Below, in pieces: positions 1-7,940 of a stretch of 38,592 nt of DNA. The notes under the pieces are model-generated. The model was not told the DNA's origin, did not search any database, and was given only the letters and a program-made list of their open reading frames with translations. Every line of letters begins with the position of its first letter. Position 1 is the stretch's first letter. The DNA comes from Bacteroidota bacterium (GTDB taxonomy: Bacteria; Bacteroidota; Ignavibacteria; Ignavibacteriales; Ignavibacteriaceae). Position numbers and translations under genes: made by a program. The stretch spans positions 1 to 38,592 of the forward strand of contig JAKAJV010000084.1 of NCBI GenBank assembly GCA_021813585.1. The letters run 5' to 3'.

Positions 1-393
1 GCCAGCATCCTCTTCCATGTGTATCCTTGTTATGCCTATTCTCTTCGGCGTGCCGTTCTGCAGCTTAATATCTATATAGCCGTGTTCGCAAATCGGCTCT
101 TCATACTGGGATATCTGGTAGCCTTTCGGGAGATCTGGGTAGAAATAATTCTTCCTTGCAAAGATGGATTTGCCGTTTACCGTACAGCTGGTTGCCAGGC
201 CCATCAGTATGCTGAACTCGACTACCTTTTTGTTAAGCACCGGGAGAACGCCCGGATGACCGAGGCAGATCGGGCATACATTGCTGTTCGGAGAATTGCC
301 GAACTTTGTTGAACACCCGCAAAAGCACTTGGACTCGGTTAAAAGCTGCGCATGCACTTCCAGCCCGATTACCGCTTCGTATTTGTCACTCAT
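1..393 (-). CDS. gatB: Asp/Glu-tRNA(Asn/Gln) amidotransferase subunit B, N-terminal part (cut by window edge)
   Basis: This is the first 131 codons of GatB, the kinase/amidotransferase subunit of GatCAB, which converts Glu-tRNA(Gln) and Asp-tRNA(Asn) into the amide forms in the cytoplasm. Reading the minus strand from the ATG at 393 gives [17 protein letters not shown], the classic GatB opening. A Cys cluster follows (CFCGC at residues 23-27, CPIC at 40-43), matching the zinc-knuckle region, then [12 protein letters not shown], and [18 protein letters not shown], a strongly conserved GatB stretch. The reading frame is intact to the window edge and the rest lies to the left. The upstream Shine-Dalgarno is weak. 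Plus-strand ORFs over this stretch are antisense shadows. Identification is by clear family motifs. Confidence 0.96.
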   Translation of the reverse strand, partial: MSDKYEAVIGLEVHAQLLTESKCFCGCSTKFGNSPNSNVCPICLGHPGVLPVLNKKVVEFSILMGLATSCTVNGKSIFARKNYFYPDLPKGYQISQYEEPICEHGYIDIKLQNGTPKRIGITRIHMEEDAG

Positions 394-880
394 TTCCAAT
401 TTTAGTTTTTTGAGTGTCAAATATAAAAAAGAATACCTACATATTGAAAGACAATTAAATGAAGCATTATTATAATTTTCATGTCTATTCCCTAAATTAA
501 ATTAAAAACAAAATTAGGTAATAATGTTTATAGTTATTCCTAAACTTCAAGGTTGCGCAATTTCGTCGCATGGGCGTCGACTTAAGAAACGTAACAAATG
601 AAATTGTTCTATCATATATTGTCTTAAACCATTATAAAAGAAGAAATATAGGAGGAGACCAAAAAGTAATATTTTTCTGAAAGATAGAACACGGATGACG
701 CAGATTTAAAGGATTTACACAGATTTTCTAATAGAATACTACTTTCTGGTCAACCTCTATTCTCTATGTAATTTATTGTTTCACTTTTCACTTATCTTTG
801 GGAGGACGATTGTTAAATTTTTCTGAAGTCGATATACAAAATTTATTTCTGCCGGAAGAAGAATTAAAAAGGAACGTAAT
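394..880. other. Divergent intergenic region between gatB and the oxidoreductase gene
   Basis: A 487-base A/T-rich spacer between divergently transcribed genes, so it should carry promoters for both. It contains an imperfect direct repeat at about 690-727 and a short ORF with a strong ribosome binding site at 810-884, both listed separately. No RNA gene or conserved coding remnant is visible elsewhere. A GGAGGAG at about 652-658 is not followed by a usable start codon. Confidence 0.6.
690..727. repeat. Imperfect direct repeat, dispersed-repeat-like
   Basis: Two near-copies lie back to back: GGATGACGCAGATTT and GGATTTACACAGATTT, separated by a few bases. Strings built of ACGGATT/ACACAGATT blocks recur in spacers of many environmental bacterial genomes, so this may be one copy of a dispersed repeat. 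That link is from memory and is not tested here. Confidence 0.35.
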
Positions 881-884
881 ATGA
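810..884 (+). CDS. Possible 24-codon leader ORF overlapping the oxidoreductase start
   Basis: A TTG start at 810 is preceded by GGGAGG (800-805) at about 4 bases. The frame runs 24 codons (begins MLNFSEVDIQNLF) and stops at TGA 882-884, which overlaps the ATG at 881 of the downstream gene as ATGA. The arrangement would allow translational coupling. The peptide has no recognised family, and spacing from the ribosome binding site is slightly short. It could be chance, or the tail of a decayed gene. Confidence 0.3.
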   Translation: MLNFSEVDIQNLFLPEEELKRNVI

Positions 885-1885
885 CAGAGACAAAAAAATT
901 TAAAGCGATGATTGTATCCGAAAAAAAGGACAAGTTTATCCGCAGGATAGGCGAGAGGTCTATAGGCGATTTGCCTGAGGGCGAGGTATTAATAAATGTT
1001 AAATACTCGTCCCTTAATTATAAGGATGCACTTTCCGCTTCCGGTAATAAGGGCGTAACGCGCAGCTATCCGCATACGCCCGGCATAGACGCAGCAGGCA
1101 TAGTTGAAGAATCTGTAAACAGCGATTTTAAGAAAGGCGATGAAGTAATTGTTACCGGCTTCGAATTAGGCTCCAACATTCCAGGCGGATTCGGGCAATA
1201 TATTAGAGTACCGGCCGACTGGATAGTTAAGCTGCCTGCAGGACTTTCACTTAAAGAAGCTATGGCATACGGAACCGCGGGATTTACTGCCGGGCTATCG
1301 CTTGCGAAGCTGGAAGAAAAAGGATTAACAACCGAAGGCGGCGACATTCTGGTAACCGGCGCTACCGGCGGCGTAGGCTCCCTTTCTGTTGCTGTGCTTA
1401 ACAAAGCAGGCTATCCGGTAACCGCTTCCACCGGTAAAATAGAGAGGGAAGATTTCTTAAAAAATATTGGTGCAAAAAAAATAATACCGAGAAAAGAAGT
1501 CGACGATACCAGCAACAGGGCGCTGCTTCCGGCTCGCTGGGGCGGGGCTATCGATTCGGTAGGCGGGAATATTTTAACCACCGTAATAAAATCCACAAAG
1601 CTTAATTGCAGCGTGGCGGCATGCGGACTTACCCAATCACCGAACATCACGACAACAGTTTACCCGTTCATTCTTAGGGGCGTAAGCCTGCTCGGCATCG
1701 ATTCTGCACACTGCCCGATGGATATCCGCAGAAGAATATGGAATAAGCTGGCCGCAGAATGGAAACCGGATAACTTAAATATAATATACTCCGAATGCTC
1801 TCTATACGATTTGAGCGAGAAAATAGATTTGATACTTAAAGGCCAGCTTACCGGGCGCGTTGTTGTTAACCTTGATACTGAATGA
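881..1885 (+). CDS. YhdH/YhfP (AcuI)-type NADPH-dependent oxidoreductase
   Basis: A 334-residue zinc-independent medium-chain dehydrogenase/reductase of the YhdH/YhfP family; characterised members include acrylyl-CoA reductase AcuI, and others are labelled quinone oxidoreductase. Visible marks are SSLNYKDAL (43-51), HTPGIDAAG (65-73), the subfamily signature YGTAGFTAGLS (130-140), and the nucleotide-binding VTGATGGVGS (158-167). The structural-zinc Cys cluster of alcohol dehydrogenases is absent. Length fits the family (about 325-335). The ATG at 881 has AAAAAGGAA upstream and overlaps the stop of a small leader ORF. The gene stands alone; the next gene starts about 160 bases downstream. Substrate cannot be told from sequence: acrylyl-CoA reduction is one option, a general enone/quinone reductase another. 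Confidence 0.9.
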   Translation: MTETKKFKAMIVSEKKDKFIRRIGERSIGDLPEGEVLINVKYSSLNYKDALSASGNKGVTRSYPHTPGIDAAGIVEESVNSDFKKGDEVIVTGFELGSNIPGGFGQYIRVPADWIVKLPAGLSLKEAMAYGTAGFTAGLSLAKLEEKGLTTEGGDILVTGATGGVGSLSVAVLNKAGYPVTASTGKIEREDFLKNIGAKKIIPRKEVDDTSNRALLPARWGGAIDSVGGNILTTVIKSTKLNCSVAACGLTQSPNITTTVYPFILRGVSLLGIDSAHCPMDIRRRIWNKLAAEWKPDNLNIIYSECSLYDLSEKIDLILKGQLTGRVVVNLDTE

Positions 1886-2046
1886 AATAACTGCCGGCAG
1901 GCGGGCTGTTTCCAAATTATTCTATAATCTTTTTTACTGTGCAAACAATCACTATCGTTGTGTAAAAAATCTTGACCATTAAATTTTTTTAAATTCTATG
2001 TTGTCTAACGGACTGATAAAAATAATATTTAAACCGGAGGAAAGAA

Positions 2047-2934
2047 TTGAAAATAAAAAATTATAAAAAAGGCTTACTTTTTATCGGGCTTATATCGCTC
2101 ATAATTTCGGTTGCCGGCTGCGGCGATACTGAAATTGACAGCAAATGGAAAACACAAGACATTAAGATAGACGGGAATGATGCCGACTGGGGAAACACTT
2201 TAACGTACGTAGACGATTTGAAATCGCTGGTAGGTGTGCAGAACGACGGCAGCTTTTTATACCTATGCCTTGTTACTTCAGACCGGGACCTGGAATCGAA
2301 GATGCTGAGAATGGGCTTAACTGTCTGGTTCGACAGGACTGCGAGCGACGACAAAAAATTCGGAATTAAATTTCCTCTCGGATTCAGGGATATAGACAGG
2401 TCGCAGTTCCGCAACGAAAGACCTGCCGGCATGGCGGGCGAACGGCCTAATCCCGGACAGATAGATGAGAGAATTTTAAACAACCAGACCGAAGCTGAAA
2501 TTGTCGGCGCGAACAACGAGTCGAACAGGGTACCGCTTACCGAGCTGAAGGGAATTGAATTAAAGCTGGGCATGAAGGACGGACGCCTGGTTTATGAGAT
2601 GAGAGTGCCGCTGCAGCATAAGTCCGGATATAACTATGCAATAAGTGCAGATACCGGCAGCGCTATAAGCGTGGGACTAGAGACCGGCAGCTTTACCGCC
2701 GACAGGCAAGGACAGGGAGGCGAGTTTAGAAGACGCGGCGGAGAAGAAGGCGGCGATGGCGGGTTCGGCGGGCAGCCCGGAGGCGAAGGAGATAGCTTTG
2801 GCGGCGAAGGCGGCGGTATGCGCGGTGGATACGGCGGAAGAGGCGGCTACGGCAGACAAGGCGGCAGGCAGTTTAACAGCAGCGCTCTTGAACCAATAAG
2901 CTTTTGGGCTAAGGTTAAGCTTGCTGGCGAATGA
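2047..2934 (+). CDS. Lipoprotein with CBM9-like N-terminal domain and Gly-rich tail
   Basis: A 295-residue predicted lipoprotein. The start is TTG at 2047, supported by GGAGG at 2036-2040, 6 bases upstream. The signal peptide ends in lipobox VAGC, lipidated Cys about 25. The segment DIKIDGNDADWG (about 38-49), followed by alternating strands, resembles the opening of carbohydrate-binding-module-9-like domains, which often sit in surface proteins. Residues about 220-275 are very rich in Gly, with Arg, Glu and Gln, in an irregular GGxGG pattern. A short non-Gly end then contains EPISFWAKVKL. It probably sits in an outer or inner membrane facing the periplasm or surface. Function is unknown; ligand binding through the CBM9-like part is inference. 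Confidence 0.8.
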   Translation: MKIKNYKKGLLFIGLISLIISVAGCGDTEIDSKWKTQDIKIDGNDADWGNTLTYVDDLKSLVGVQNDGSFLYLCLVTSDRDLESKMLRMGLTVWFDRTASDDKKFGIKFPLGFRDIDRSQFRNERPAGMAGERPNPGQIDERILNNQTEAEIVGANNESNRVPLTELKGIELKLGMKDGRLVYEMRVPLQHKSGYNYAISADTGSAISVGLETGSFTADRQGQGGEFRRRGGEEGGDGGFGGQPGGEGDSFGGEGGGMRGGYGGRGGYGRQGGRQFNSSALEPISFWAKVKLAGE

Positions 2935-2950
2935 GTTTTTTGATGGAAGA

Positions 2951-2992
2951 TGGGAAATGGAAGATGGAGTATGGGAAATGGAAGATGGAGTA
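2951..2992. repeat. Two perfect 21-bp tandem copies
   Basis: The 21-base unit begins TGGGAAATGG and ends GATGGAGTA, at 2951-2971 and again at 2972-2992. Degenerate partial units (GATGGAAGA, TGGAAGATGGG) lie on both sides, from about 2942 to 3003. It begins within 20 bases of the lipoprotein stop codon. It is a tandem, not a spaced, repeat, so it is not a CRISPR. Confidence 0.85.
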
Positions 2993-3178
2993 TGGAAGAT
3001 GGGTGCGGAAATTAAAACGGAAGATTGAATTGCCGGGATGAAAGATATAATATAATCCCTTAATATTTTTTGGCTAACCCTCCTAGCGGTGCATGTTTAA
3101 ATTATAATTAAAATGTGTACCGCCATTTTTTTATCTGAAGAATCTGCTTTGTGAAACTTGGAGTACCACTTAGTGCTG

Positions 3179-3206
3179 CTTTGTGATCTGATTTTTTTTC
3201 ACAAAG
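3179..3206. repeat. Hairpin with 8-bp stem
   Basis: CTTTGTGA (3179-3186) is the exact reverse complement of TCACAAAG (3199-3206), with a 12-base T-rich loop. CTTTGTGA also occurs about 30 bases upstream. No gene ends here and no T-run follows the stem, so a terminator role is not supported. Confidence 0.5.
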
Positions 3207-3512
3207 TACCGCAATATCAAAACAAAGTTATGCTGTCCGTATAATATCTGTTCAAAATATATTCATTCATTACTTGACAATAGAAATTAAGTTTTATAAG
3301 TTATTCATAGTTCTTAAGGGTTATGTTAAAATTATTTTAACAATAGGTCACTAAAATATTATAGGGAACAAATAAAATATTTTGAGAGGGTTTAATTATA
3401 AAAGAGGGATCTTAATCTAATTATTACATTTTTTAATTCCACTTACTACTAAAAAAATATCCTAGAGAGCATCCTCTTTTTGTACGCGGGTGTTCTTTGA
3501 TATAAACAGTAA

Positions 3513-3779
3513 CGGAATTCCACACTCACCAGCATCCGGTTATATACCGTTAAGAGCGAAGATAAAATTAAGCTAACGAACAATGCACTGCAGGCAGCAT
3601 ACATATTACTTCGTAATTACAGCATACCGGATGCTGTAATGATACAGAGATCCAGGATACTGCGGAATAATTTTCTTACCGATCTAGACCTGTTTGTAAA
3701 GGAGGATGCGGATTTTGCCGAGCCTTACGCATCCAATTGGCAGTCGCTTATTGATGACTGCGCATCTTTTACAATATAA
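3513..3779 (+). pseudogene. Unidentified ORF remnant without a start codon
   Basis: An open frame of 88 codons ends at TAA 3777-3779. It has gene-like composition: KLTNNALQAAYILLRNY, then IPDAVMIQRSRILRNNF, then ending ASNWQSLIDDCASFTI. No ATG, GTG or TTG starts it until an internal Met at about residue 46, and an in-frame TAA lies at 3510-3512. The ordered protein-like tail suggests the C-terminus of a gene that lost its beginning. I do not recognise the family. An attC-like element begins about 10 bases after the stop. Confidence 0.45.
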
Positions 3780-3787
3780 ATATGAAA

Positions 3788-3850
3788 GACTAACAAGTCG
3801 CTCAACACGGACAGCGTTTTTCAATGCGGCATTTGTGTCCCGACTTGTCG
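3788..3850. repeat. attC-like imperfect inverted repeat
   Basis: ACAAGTCG (3793-3800) pairs with CGACTTGT (3841-3848), and GGACA (3809-3813) pairs with TGTCC (3836-3840). The two right arms are adjacent, while the left arms are separated by an 8-base bulge, CTCAACAC. The left end, CTAACAAGTCGCTCAA, resembles the start of many integron attC sites, which fold into bulged hairpins and follow a cassette ORF closely, as here. CCCGACTTGTCGGG (3839-3852) is also a perfect palindrome in itself, so an ordinary dispersed hairpin is the alternative. No integrase gene is in the window. Confidence 0.4.
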
Positions 3851-3996
3851 GGATTGGCTTTGTTCTTACATGTATTGTTTTTTAAAGTAGTTCTATTAAA
3901 TAAATTTTTTAAATTATCTGCCTTCTTTAAATAACTCCGGCGGACAGGTTGGCAGTTGTTGTTTAAGCGGCTTTGCTATTTCCGGCTTCCCCCCGA

Positions 3997-4059
3997 AACC
4001 TTCGGGATACGCCGCGACAGGTCCGGCCGATGGATGTAAAGCAAGCTGCGCCGCGACAG
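3997..4059. repeat. G/C-rich hairpin and direct repeat
   Basis: CCCGAA-ACC-TTCGGG makes a 6-bp hairpin with a 3-base loop near 3992-4006, and GCCGCGACAG occurs at both 4011-4020 and 4050-4059. The block is much richer in G/C than its surroundings and ends near GTTA at 4087-4090. It may be the right-hand part of the same decayed element as the inverted repeat at 3788-3850, but that is inference. Confidence 0.4.
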
Positions 4060-4134
4060 ACCGGGCGGCGGGCAAAAAGCCGCGCCGTTATACCGTAAAT
4101 AGATATTTGGATATAATGCTAATCTCGATATTAT

Positions 4135-4163
4135 TTGACATACATAATATTTATCGATATATT
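4135..4163 (+). promoter_or_regulatory. Probable sigma70-type promoter of the M16 peptidase gene
   Basis: TTGACA at 4135-4140 and TATATT at 4158-4163 are separated by exactly 17 bases, about 70 bases before the ATG at 4233. It is an excellent match to the housekeeping -35/-10 pattern. No operator-like symmetry was noticed around it. Confidence 0.6.
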
Positions 4164-4232
4164 CTATCGTAAAACATTATTACCGTAATATTGCAAAAAC
4201 ATATTTTCTATTAACAAAATTGGGGTTCTACA

Positions 4233-7040
4233 ATGAAATACATTCAAAGGTTCGCGTTCATATTTTTGTTCCTTCTGCTCGCAGCATATGCACATGCGCA
4301 GCAAGTCGATTTGTCTGCCGCTTTGCCGGTAGATAAAAATGTTAAGGTAGGCAAACTGAGTAACGGGTTAACGTATTATATCCGTGAAAATAAAAAACCA
4401 GAAAAGAGAGCATCTCTACGCCTTGTGGTTAATGCAGGGTCTATCCTGGAAGACGACAACCAGCAGGGCCTCGCTCACTTTGTAGAGCATATGGGCTTTA
4501 ACGGCACCAAGAATTTTAAGAAGCACGAGCTGATAGATTATCTGGAATCAATCGGAATGAAGTTCGGGCCGGAAGTTAATGCCTATACCAGCTTCGACCA
4601 GACTGTTTATATGATCGATGTACCGACCGACAGCCTTCCAACTGTTGAGAAAGGAATTCAAATCCTGGAAGAGTGGGCGCATAATGTAAGCTTCGAAGAC
4701 GATGAGGTTGACAAGGAGAGAGGAGTTATAGTTGAAGAGTGGAGGCTTGGAAGAGGCGCCGGTGCAAGAATAAGAGACAAACAGTTTCCGATCCTTTTCC
4801 AGAACTCCCAGTATGCAGTAAGACTTCCAATCGGCAAAAAAGAAATTATTGAAAATTTCAAACATGATGTTTTGAGAAAATTTTATCAGGACTGGTACCG
4901 CCCTGATTTAATGGCAGTAGTGGCTGTTGGAGATTTTGATCCCCAGTGGATGGAAGGATTGGTTCAAAAGCATTTTTCAAAAATTCTGTTGCCGGAAGAA
5001 GAAAGGACAAGAGAAATTTTCTCCGTGCCTAATAACGATGAGACTCTATTTGCTATAGCTGATGATCCGGAGATGCCGTACACCCAGATAGCTGTTTATT
5101 TTAAGCTGCCGGTTAAGGATGCAAACACCGTTCGGGATTACAAAGACATCTTAACCGAGAACCTTTACAATTCGATGATGAATGCAAGGCTTACCGAGCT
5201 AACTCAAAAGCCGAATCCGCCGTTTATAATGGCGATGTCTGCCAAAGGAAGGTTTATCCGCAGCATTGATATTTATTATTTGGGTGCCGTAGTAAAAAAC
5301 GGCGGTGCGGGCAGAGGCCTGGAAGCTATGCTTCAGGAGGCTCAGCGAGTCAGGCAGTTCGGCTTTACGCCAACCGAACTGGCGCGCGAAAAAGAAAAAA
5401 TGTTGAGAAATTATGAACAGGCTTACAACGAAAGAGACAAAACGGAATCATCCCGGATTATAAATGAATACATAAACAACTTCCTTATTAAGGAACCGAT
5501 CCCGGGAATTGAATACGAGTATAATATGTCGAAGCTGCTGCTTCCCGAAATTACTCTTGATGAAGTGAATAAAATGGCTGCTGACTTGATTACGGATAAT
5601 AACAGGGTAGTAATGCTCGGCGCTCCTAAAAAAGAAGGAGTCGTTAATCCTACCGAGGATGAGCTGAAAGATGTAATAAATAAAGTTAAGAGTGAAAAGT
5701 TAACTGCCTACGAGGATAAAGTATCAAATCTTCCTTTACTGGATAAGATTCCGGAAGGCTCAAAGGTAGTAAGCGAAGCCGAGAACCCCGGCCTGAATTT
5801 TACCGAGTGGAAGCTGGCAAACGGTGCCAAGGTAATATTAAAGCCGACTGATTTTAAAAATGATGAAGTGCTTTTCCAGGCCTTCAGCCCGGGCGGTAAT
5901 TCGCTGGCATCTGACGAAGATTTCATTCCAGCCGAAACATCCAGCGAGCTGATACAGCAGAGCGGTGCAGGCAAATTCGATTTGATAACGCTGCAAAAAA
6001 TGCTGGCGGGAAAAGTCGTACGGGTCAGTCCTTACATCGGCGAGCTTAATGAAGGGCTGAACGGATCGTCCTCTCCGAAGGATTTGGAAACAATGTTCCA
6101 GCTTATTTATCTTTATTTTACGGCGCCGCGCATAGACAGCTCTGCTTTCCAGGTCTATCAGCAGCGGGTTAAAAATCTTCTAGCCAACAAAAGCTTAAGC
6201 CCGGACAATGCGTTCCAGGATACAATTACCGTTACTCTTTCCCAATATAATTTAAGAAGGAGACCGTGGACTGAAAGCGTAATAAACGAAATGAACCTTG
6301 ATAAATCGCTTAAAATTTATAAAAACAGATTTGCCGATGCATCGGATTTTACTTTTGTATTTGTAGGCAGCTTTAATAAAGAAAAAATAAAACCGTTGAT
6401 AGAAACATATATCGGCGGACTGCCTTCAATTAACAGGAATGAAAGTTGGAGGAATACCGGAATAAATCCGCCCGTAGGTGTAATAAAGAAGGAAGTAAAA
6501 AAAGGGATAGAACAGAAGAGCTCGGTTAGCATTTCGTTTACCGGGCCGTATGAGTGGGGCTATCAAAACAACTATGACCTATTTTCATTAAAGAATATTC
6601 TTGATATTAAACTGAGAGAAAATATCAGGGAAGAAAAGGGCGGCACTTACGGTGTTATGGTCAGGTCGAACGGTCAAAAATATCCCGACCAGGAATACAG
6701 CATTTCAATCATGTTCGGTTGCTCGCCTGCGCGCGTAAACGAACTTGTTGATGCGGTATTCCAAACCATAGACAGCTTAAAGACTATTCCCGTTGATGAT
6801 ATTTATATTACAAAGGTAAGGGAAGGCCAAAGGCGGCAGAAAGAATTGGATTTGAAGGATAATAATTTCTGGCTGTACACGTTTTTCAAATATAATTTTT
6901 ACAATATGGACTTGTCCGAGTTTAAGAAGGATGACGAGCGGATAACAAATTTTTCAAAGGAAGCAGTAATAAATGCGGCTAAAAAATATTTTAATATGAA
7001 CAATTATGTTAAAGTTGTTCTTTACCCGGAAAAATCCTAA
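4233..7040 (+). CDS. Secreted M16 (pitrilysin) family zinc metallopeptidase
   Basis: A 935-residue exported protease. A signal peptide (about 1-22, cleaved near AHA-QQ) is followed by an M16 N-domain containing the inverted zinc motif HFVEH (H82, E85, H86). The third ligand is expected in ERGVIVEEW (E168 or E169). The segment FNGTKNFKKHELIDYLESIG after the motif is typical. A second, non-catalytic M16 half follows (about 530-935) with the conserved LRENIREEKGGTYGV segment near 790. Full length (about 930) fits the two-repeat periplasmic proteases of Bacteroidota that degrade peptides in a closed chamber. It is monocistronic: its own promoter lies at 4135-4163 and a strong hairpin terminator at 7054-7094. 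The peptide substrate is unknown. Confidence 0.95.
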   Translation: MKYIQRFAFIFLFLLLAAYAHAQQVDLSAALPVDKNVKVGKLSNGLTYYIRENKKPEKRASLRLVVNAGSILEDDNQQGLAHFVEHMGFNGTKNFKKHELIDYLESIGMKFGPEVNAYTSFDQTVYMIDVPTDSLPTVEKGIQILEEWAHNVSFEDDEVDKERGVIVEEWRLGRGAGARIRDKQFPILFQNSQYAVRLPIGKKEIIENFKHDVLRKFYQDWYRPDLMAVVAVGDFDPQWMEGLVQKHFSKILLPEEERTREIFSVPNNDETLFAIADDPEMPYTQIAVYFKLPVKDANTVRDYKDILTENLYNSMMNARLTELTQKPNPPFIMAMSAKGRFIRSIDIYYLGAVVKNGGAGRGLEAMLQEAQRVRQFGFTPTELAREKEKMLRNYEQAYNERDKTESSRIINEYINNFLIKEPIPGIEYEYNMSKLLLPEITLDEVNKMAADLITDNNRVVMLGAPKKEGVVNPTEDELKDVINKVKSEKLTAYEDKVSNLPLLDKIPEGSKVVSEAENPGLNFTEWKLANGAKVILKPTDFKNDEVLFQAFSPGGNSLASDEDFIPAETSSELIQQSGAGKFDLITLQKMLAGKVVRVSPYIGELNEGLNGSSSPKDLETMFQLIYLYFTAPRIDSSAFQVYQQRVKNLLANKSLSPDNAFQDTITVTLSQYNLRRRPWTESVINEMNLDKSLKIYKNRFADASDFTFVFVGSFNKEKIKPLIETYIGGLPSINRNESWRNTGINPPVGVIKKEVKKGIEQKSSVSISFTGPYEWGYQNNYDLFSLKNILDIKLRENIREEKGGTYGVMVRSNGQKYPDQEYSISIMFGCSPARVNELVDAVFQTIDSLKTIPVDDIYITKVREGQRRQKELDLKDNNFWLYTFFKYNFYNMDLSEFKKDDERITNFSKEAVINAAKKYFNMNNYVKVVLYPEKS

Positions 7041-7053
7041 AAAATATTTATAA

Positions 7054-7094
7054 GGAAAAAGCGTATTGCCTTTTAAAGGTGATACGCTTTTTTT
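7054..7094 (+). terminator. Rho-independent terminator after the M16 peptidase gene
   Basis: AAAAAGCGTAT (7056-7066) pairs perfectly with ATACGCTTTTT (from 7082), with a 15-base loop and a run of seven T residues ending at 7094. It starts 14 bases after the stop codon. The A-tract before the stem could also serve the opposite strand. Confidence 0.85.
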
Positions 7095-7127
7095 ATTTTC
7101 ACAAGTAATATTTAAAAAGAATAACAC

Positions 7128-7778
7128 ATGCTTACACGCGATTACATAATGAGGATGATAGATACTCTTATACGAGTGCTCGAAAAGATATTCTTTCTTA
7201 AGGAAGCAAAGAATTATCCTGAAGCGTTAAAAGAGCTTGATTCTTTGACGAAAGAACTACTAGGTATGGACAGCATGTTTATTCACAGCCTGTCCGATTC
7301 GCAGCTGGTCCAGATAGTCGACCGGGAAGGCAATCTCCTTGCGCCTAAATGCTATCTTATAGGAGTAGTATTTAAGGAAGAAGCGGAAATCTTTATGCTG
7401 CAGGGCAACCGTGAGGGAGCGGCTAAGCTTTATATGCGCTCGCTTTATATGTTCATTGCCGGGGTCGAAAATTCCGGCGTAACTGTTGAAAAAGATCATT
7501 TGAAGAAGATAGACGACGTGATAGACAAACTAAGCGAATACGAATTGCCGGCCGATATTTCTGGCAAGCTTTTTTTCTATTACGAATTCACAGGCAGGTT
7601 CGATAAAGCGGAAGATATCTTATTCAATTTGATTGATGTTGATAATGCATATCTGGATAGGGGAATTGTTTTTTTCAAACGGCTTTTGCAGAAGAGTGAT
7701 AAAGAGCTAGGGGCCGGTAACCTGCCGAGGAACGAAGTTGAGGAAGGCCTTGCCGATTTGATGAATATGAAAAACTGA
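7128..7778 (+). CDS. DUF6483-like cytoplasmic protein
   Basis: A 216-residue protein without signal peptide or membrane segment. The opening DYIMRMIDTLIRVLEKIF matches my memory of the DUF6483 family, whose function is not established. The rest is predicted helical, with a helix-pair rhythm (EAEIFMLQGNREGAAKLYMRS, and YEFTGRFDKAEDILFNL) like TPR units. The start is ATG at 7128; an in-frame ATG at 7149 is a weaker alternative and no strong Shine-Dalgarno decides between them. It follows a terminator, so it has its own promoter. The family name is moderately sure. Confidence 0.72.
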   Translation: MLTRDYIMRMIDTLIRVLEKIFFLKEAKNYPEALKELDSLTKELLGMDSMFIHSLSDSQLVQIVDREGNLLAPKCYLIGVVFKEEAEIFMLQGNREGAAKLYMRSLYMFIAGVENSGVTVEKDHLKKIDDVIDKLSEYELPADISGKLFFYYEFTGRFDKAEDILFNLIDVDNAYLDRGIVFFKRLLQKSDKELGAGNLPRNEVEEGLADLMNMKN

Positions 7779-7940
7779 TATTCACCTCTGTTCATTCTTT
7801 TAATTTTATGCTAACCTGGTTGTGGCATAAATTACCAAATGTTTTGCATTTCTTTTATAAGTTCCTTTAAATAAAAAAAGTTGTAGCTATGAAAAAGTTA
7901 TTGCTTGCAGACTTATAAATTTATTGAAGAAGATATGATT

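Larger units (their letters stand above)
2935..4232. other. 1.3 kb low-density region with repeats and a gene remnant
   Basis: No intact gene is seen over almost 1.3 kb. Contents listed separately are a 21-bp tandem repeat (2951-2992), a hairpin (3179-3206), a codon-biased ORF remnant (3513-3779), an attC-like inverted repeat (3788-3850), further inverted and direct repeats (3997-4059) and the promoter of the M16 peptidase gene (4135-4163). G+C content shifts sharply within it: A/T-rich around 3250-3450 and 3880-3930, G/C-rich at 3960-4090. The mosaic suggests accumulated insertions and decay. Confidence 0.6.

Noticed and set aside
19-475. Plus-strand ORFs of 97 and 64 codons at the left edge
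   Set aside because: They lie antisense to gatB, whose minus-strand translation shows unmistakable family motifs.
2942-3003. CRISPR-like array
   Set aside because: The units are directly tandem, with no spacers, and only two are perfect.
7905-7940. TTG at 7905 as the start of the DUF6600 lipoprotein
   Set aside because: It would put a charged extension before the signal peptide; ATG 7941 has a better spaced ribosome binding site and a normal signal start.
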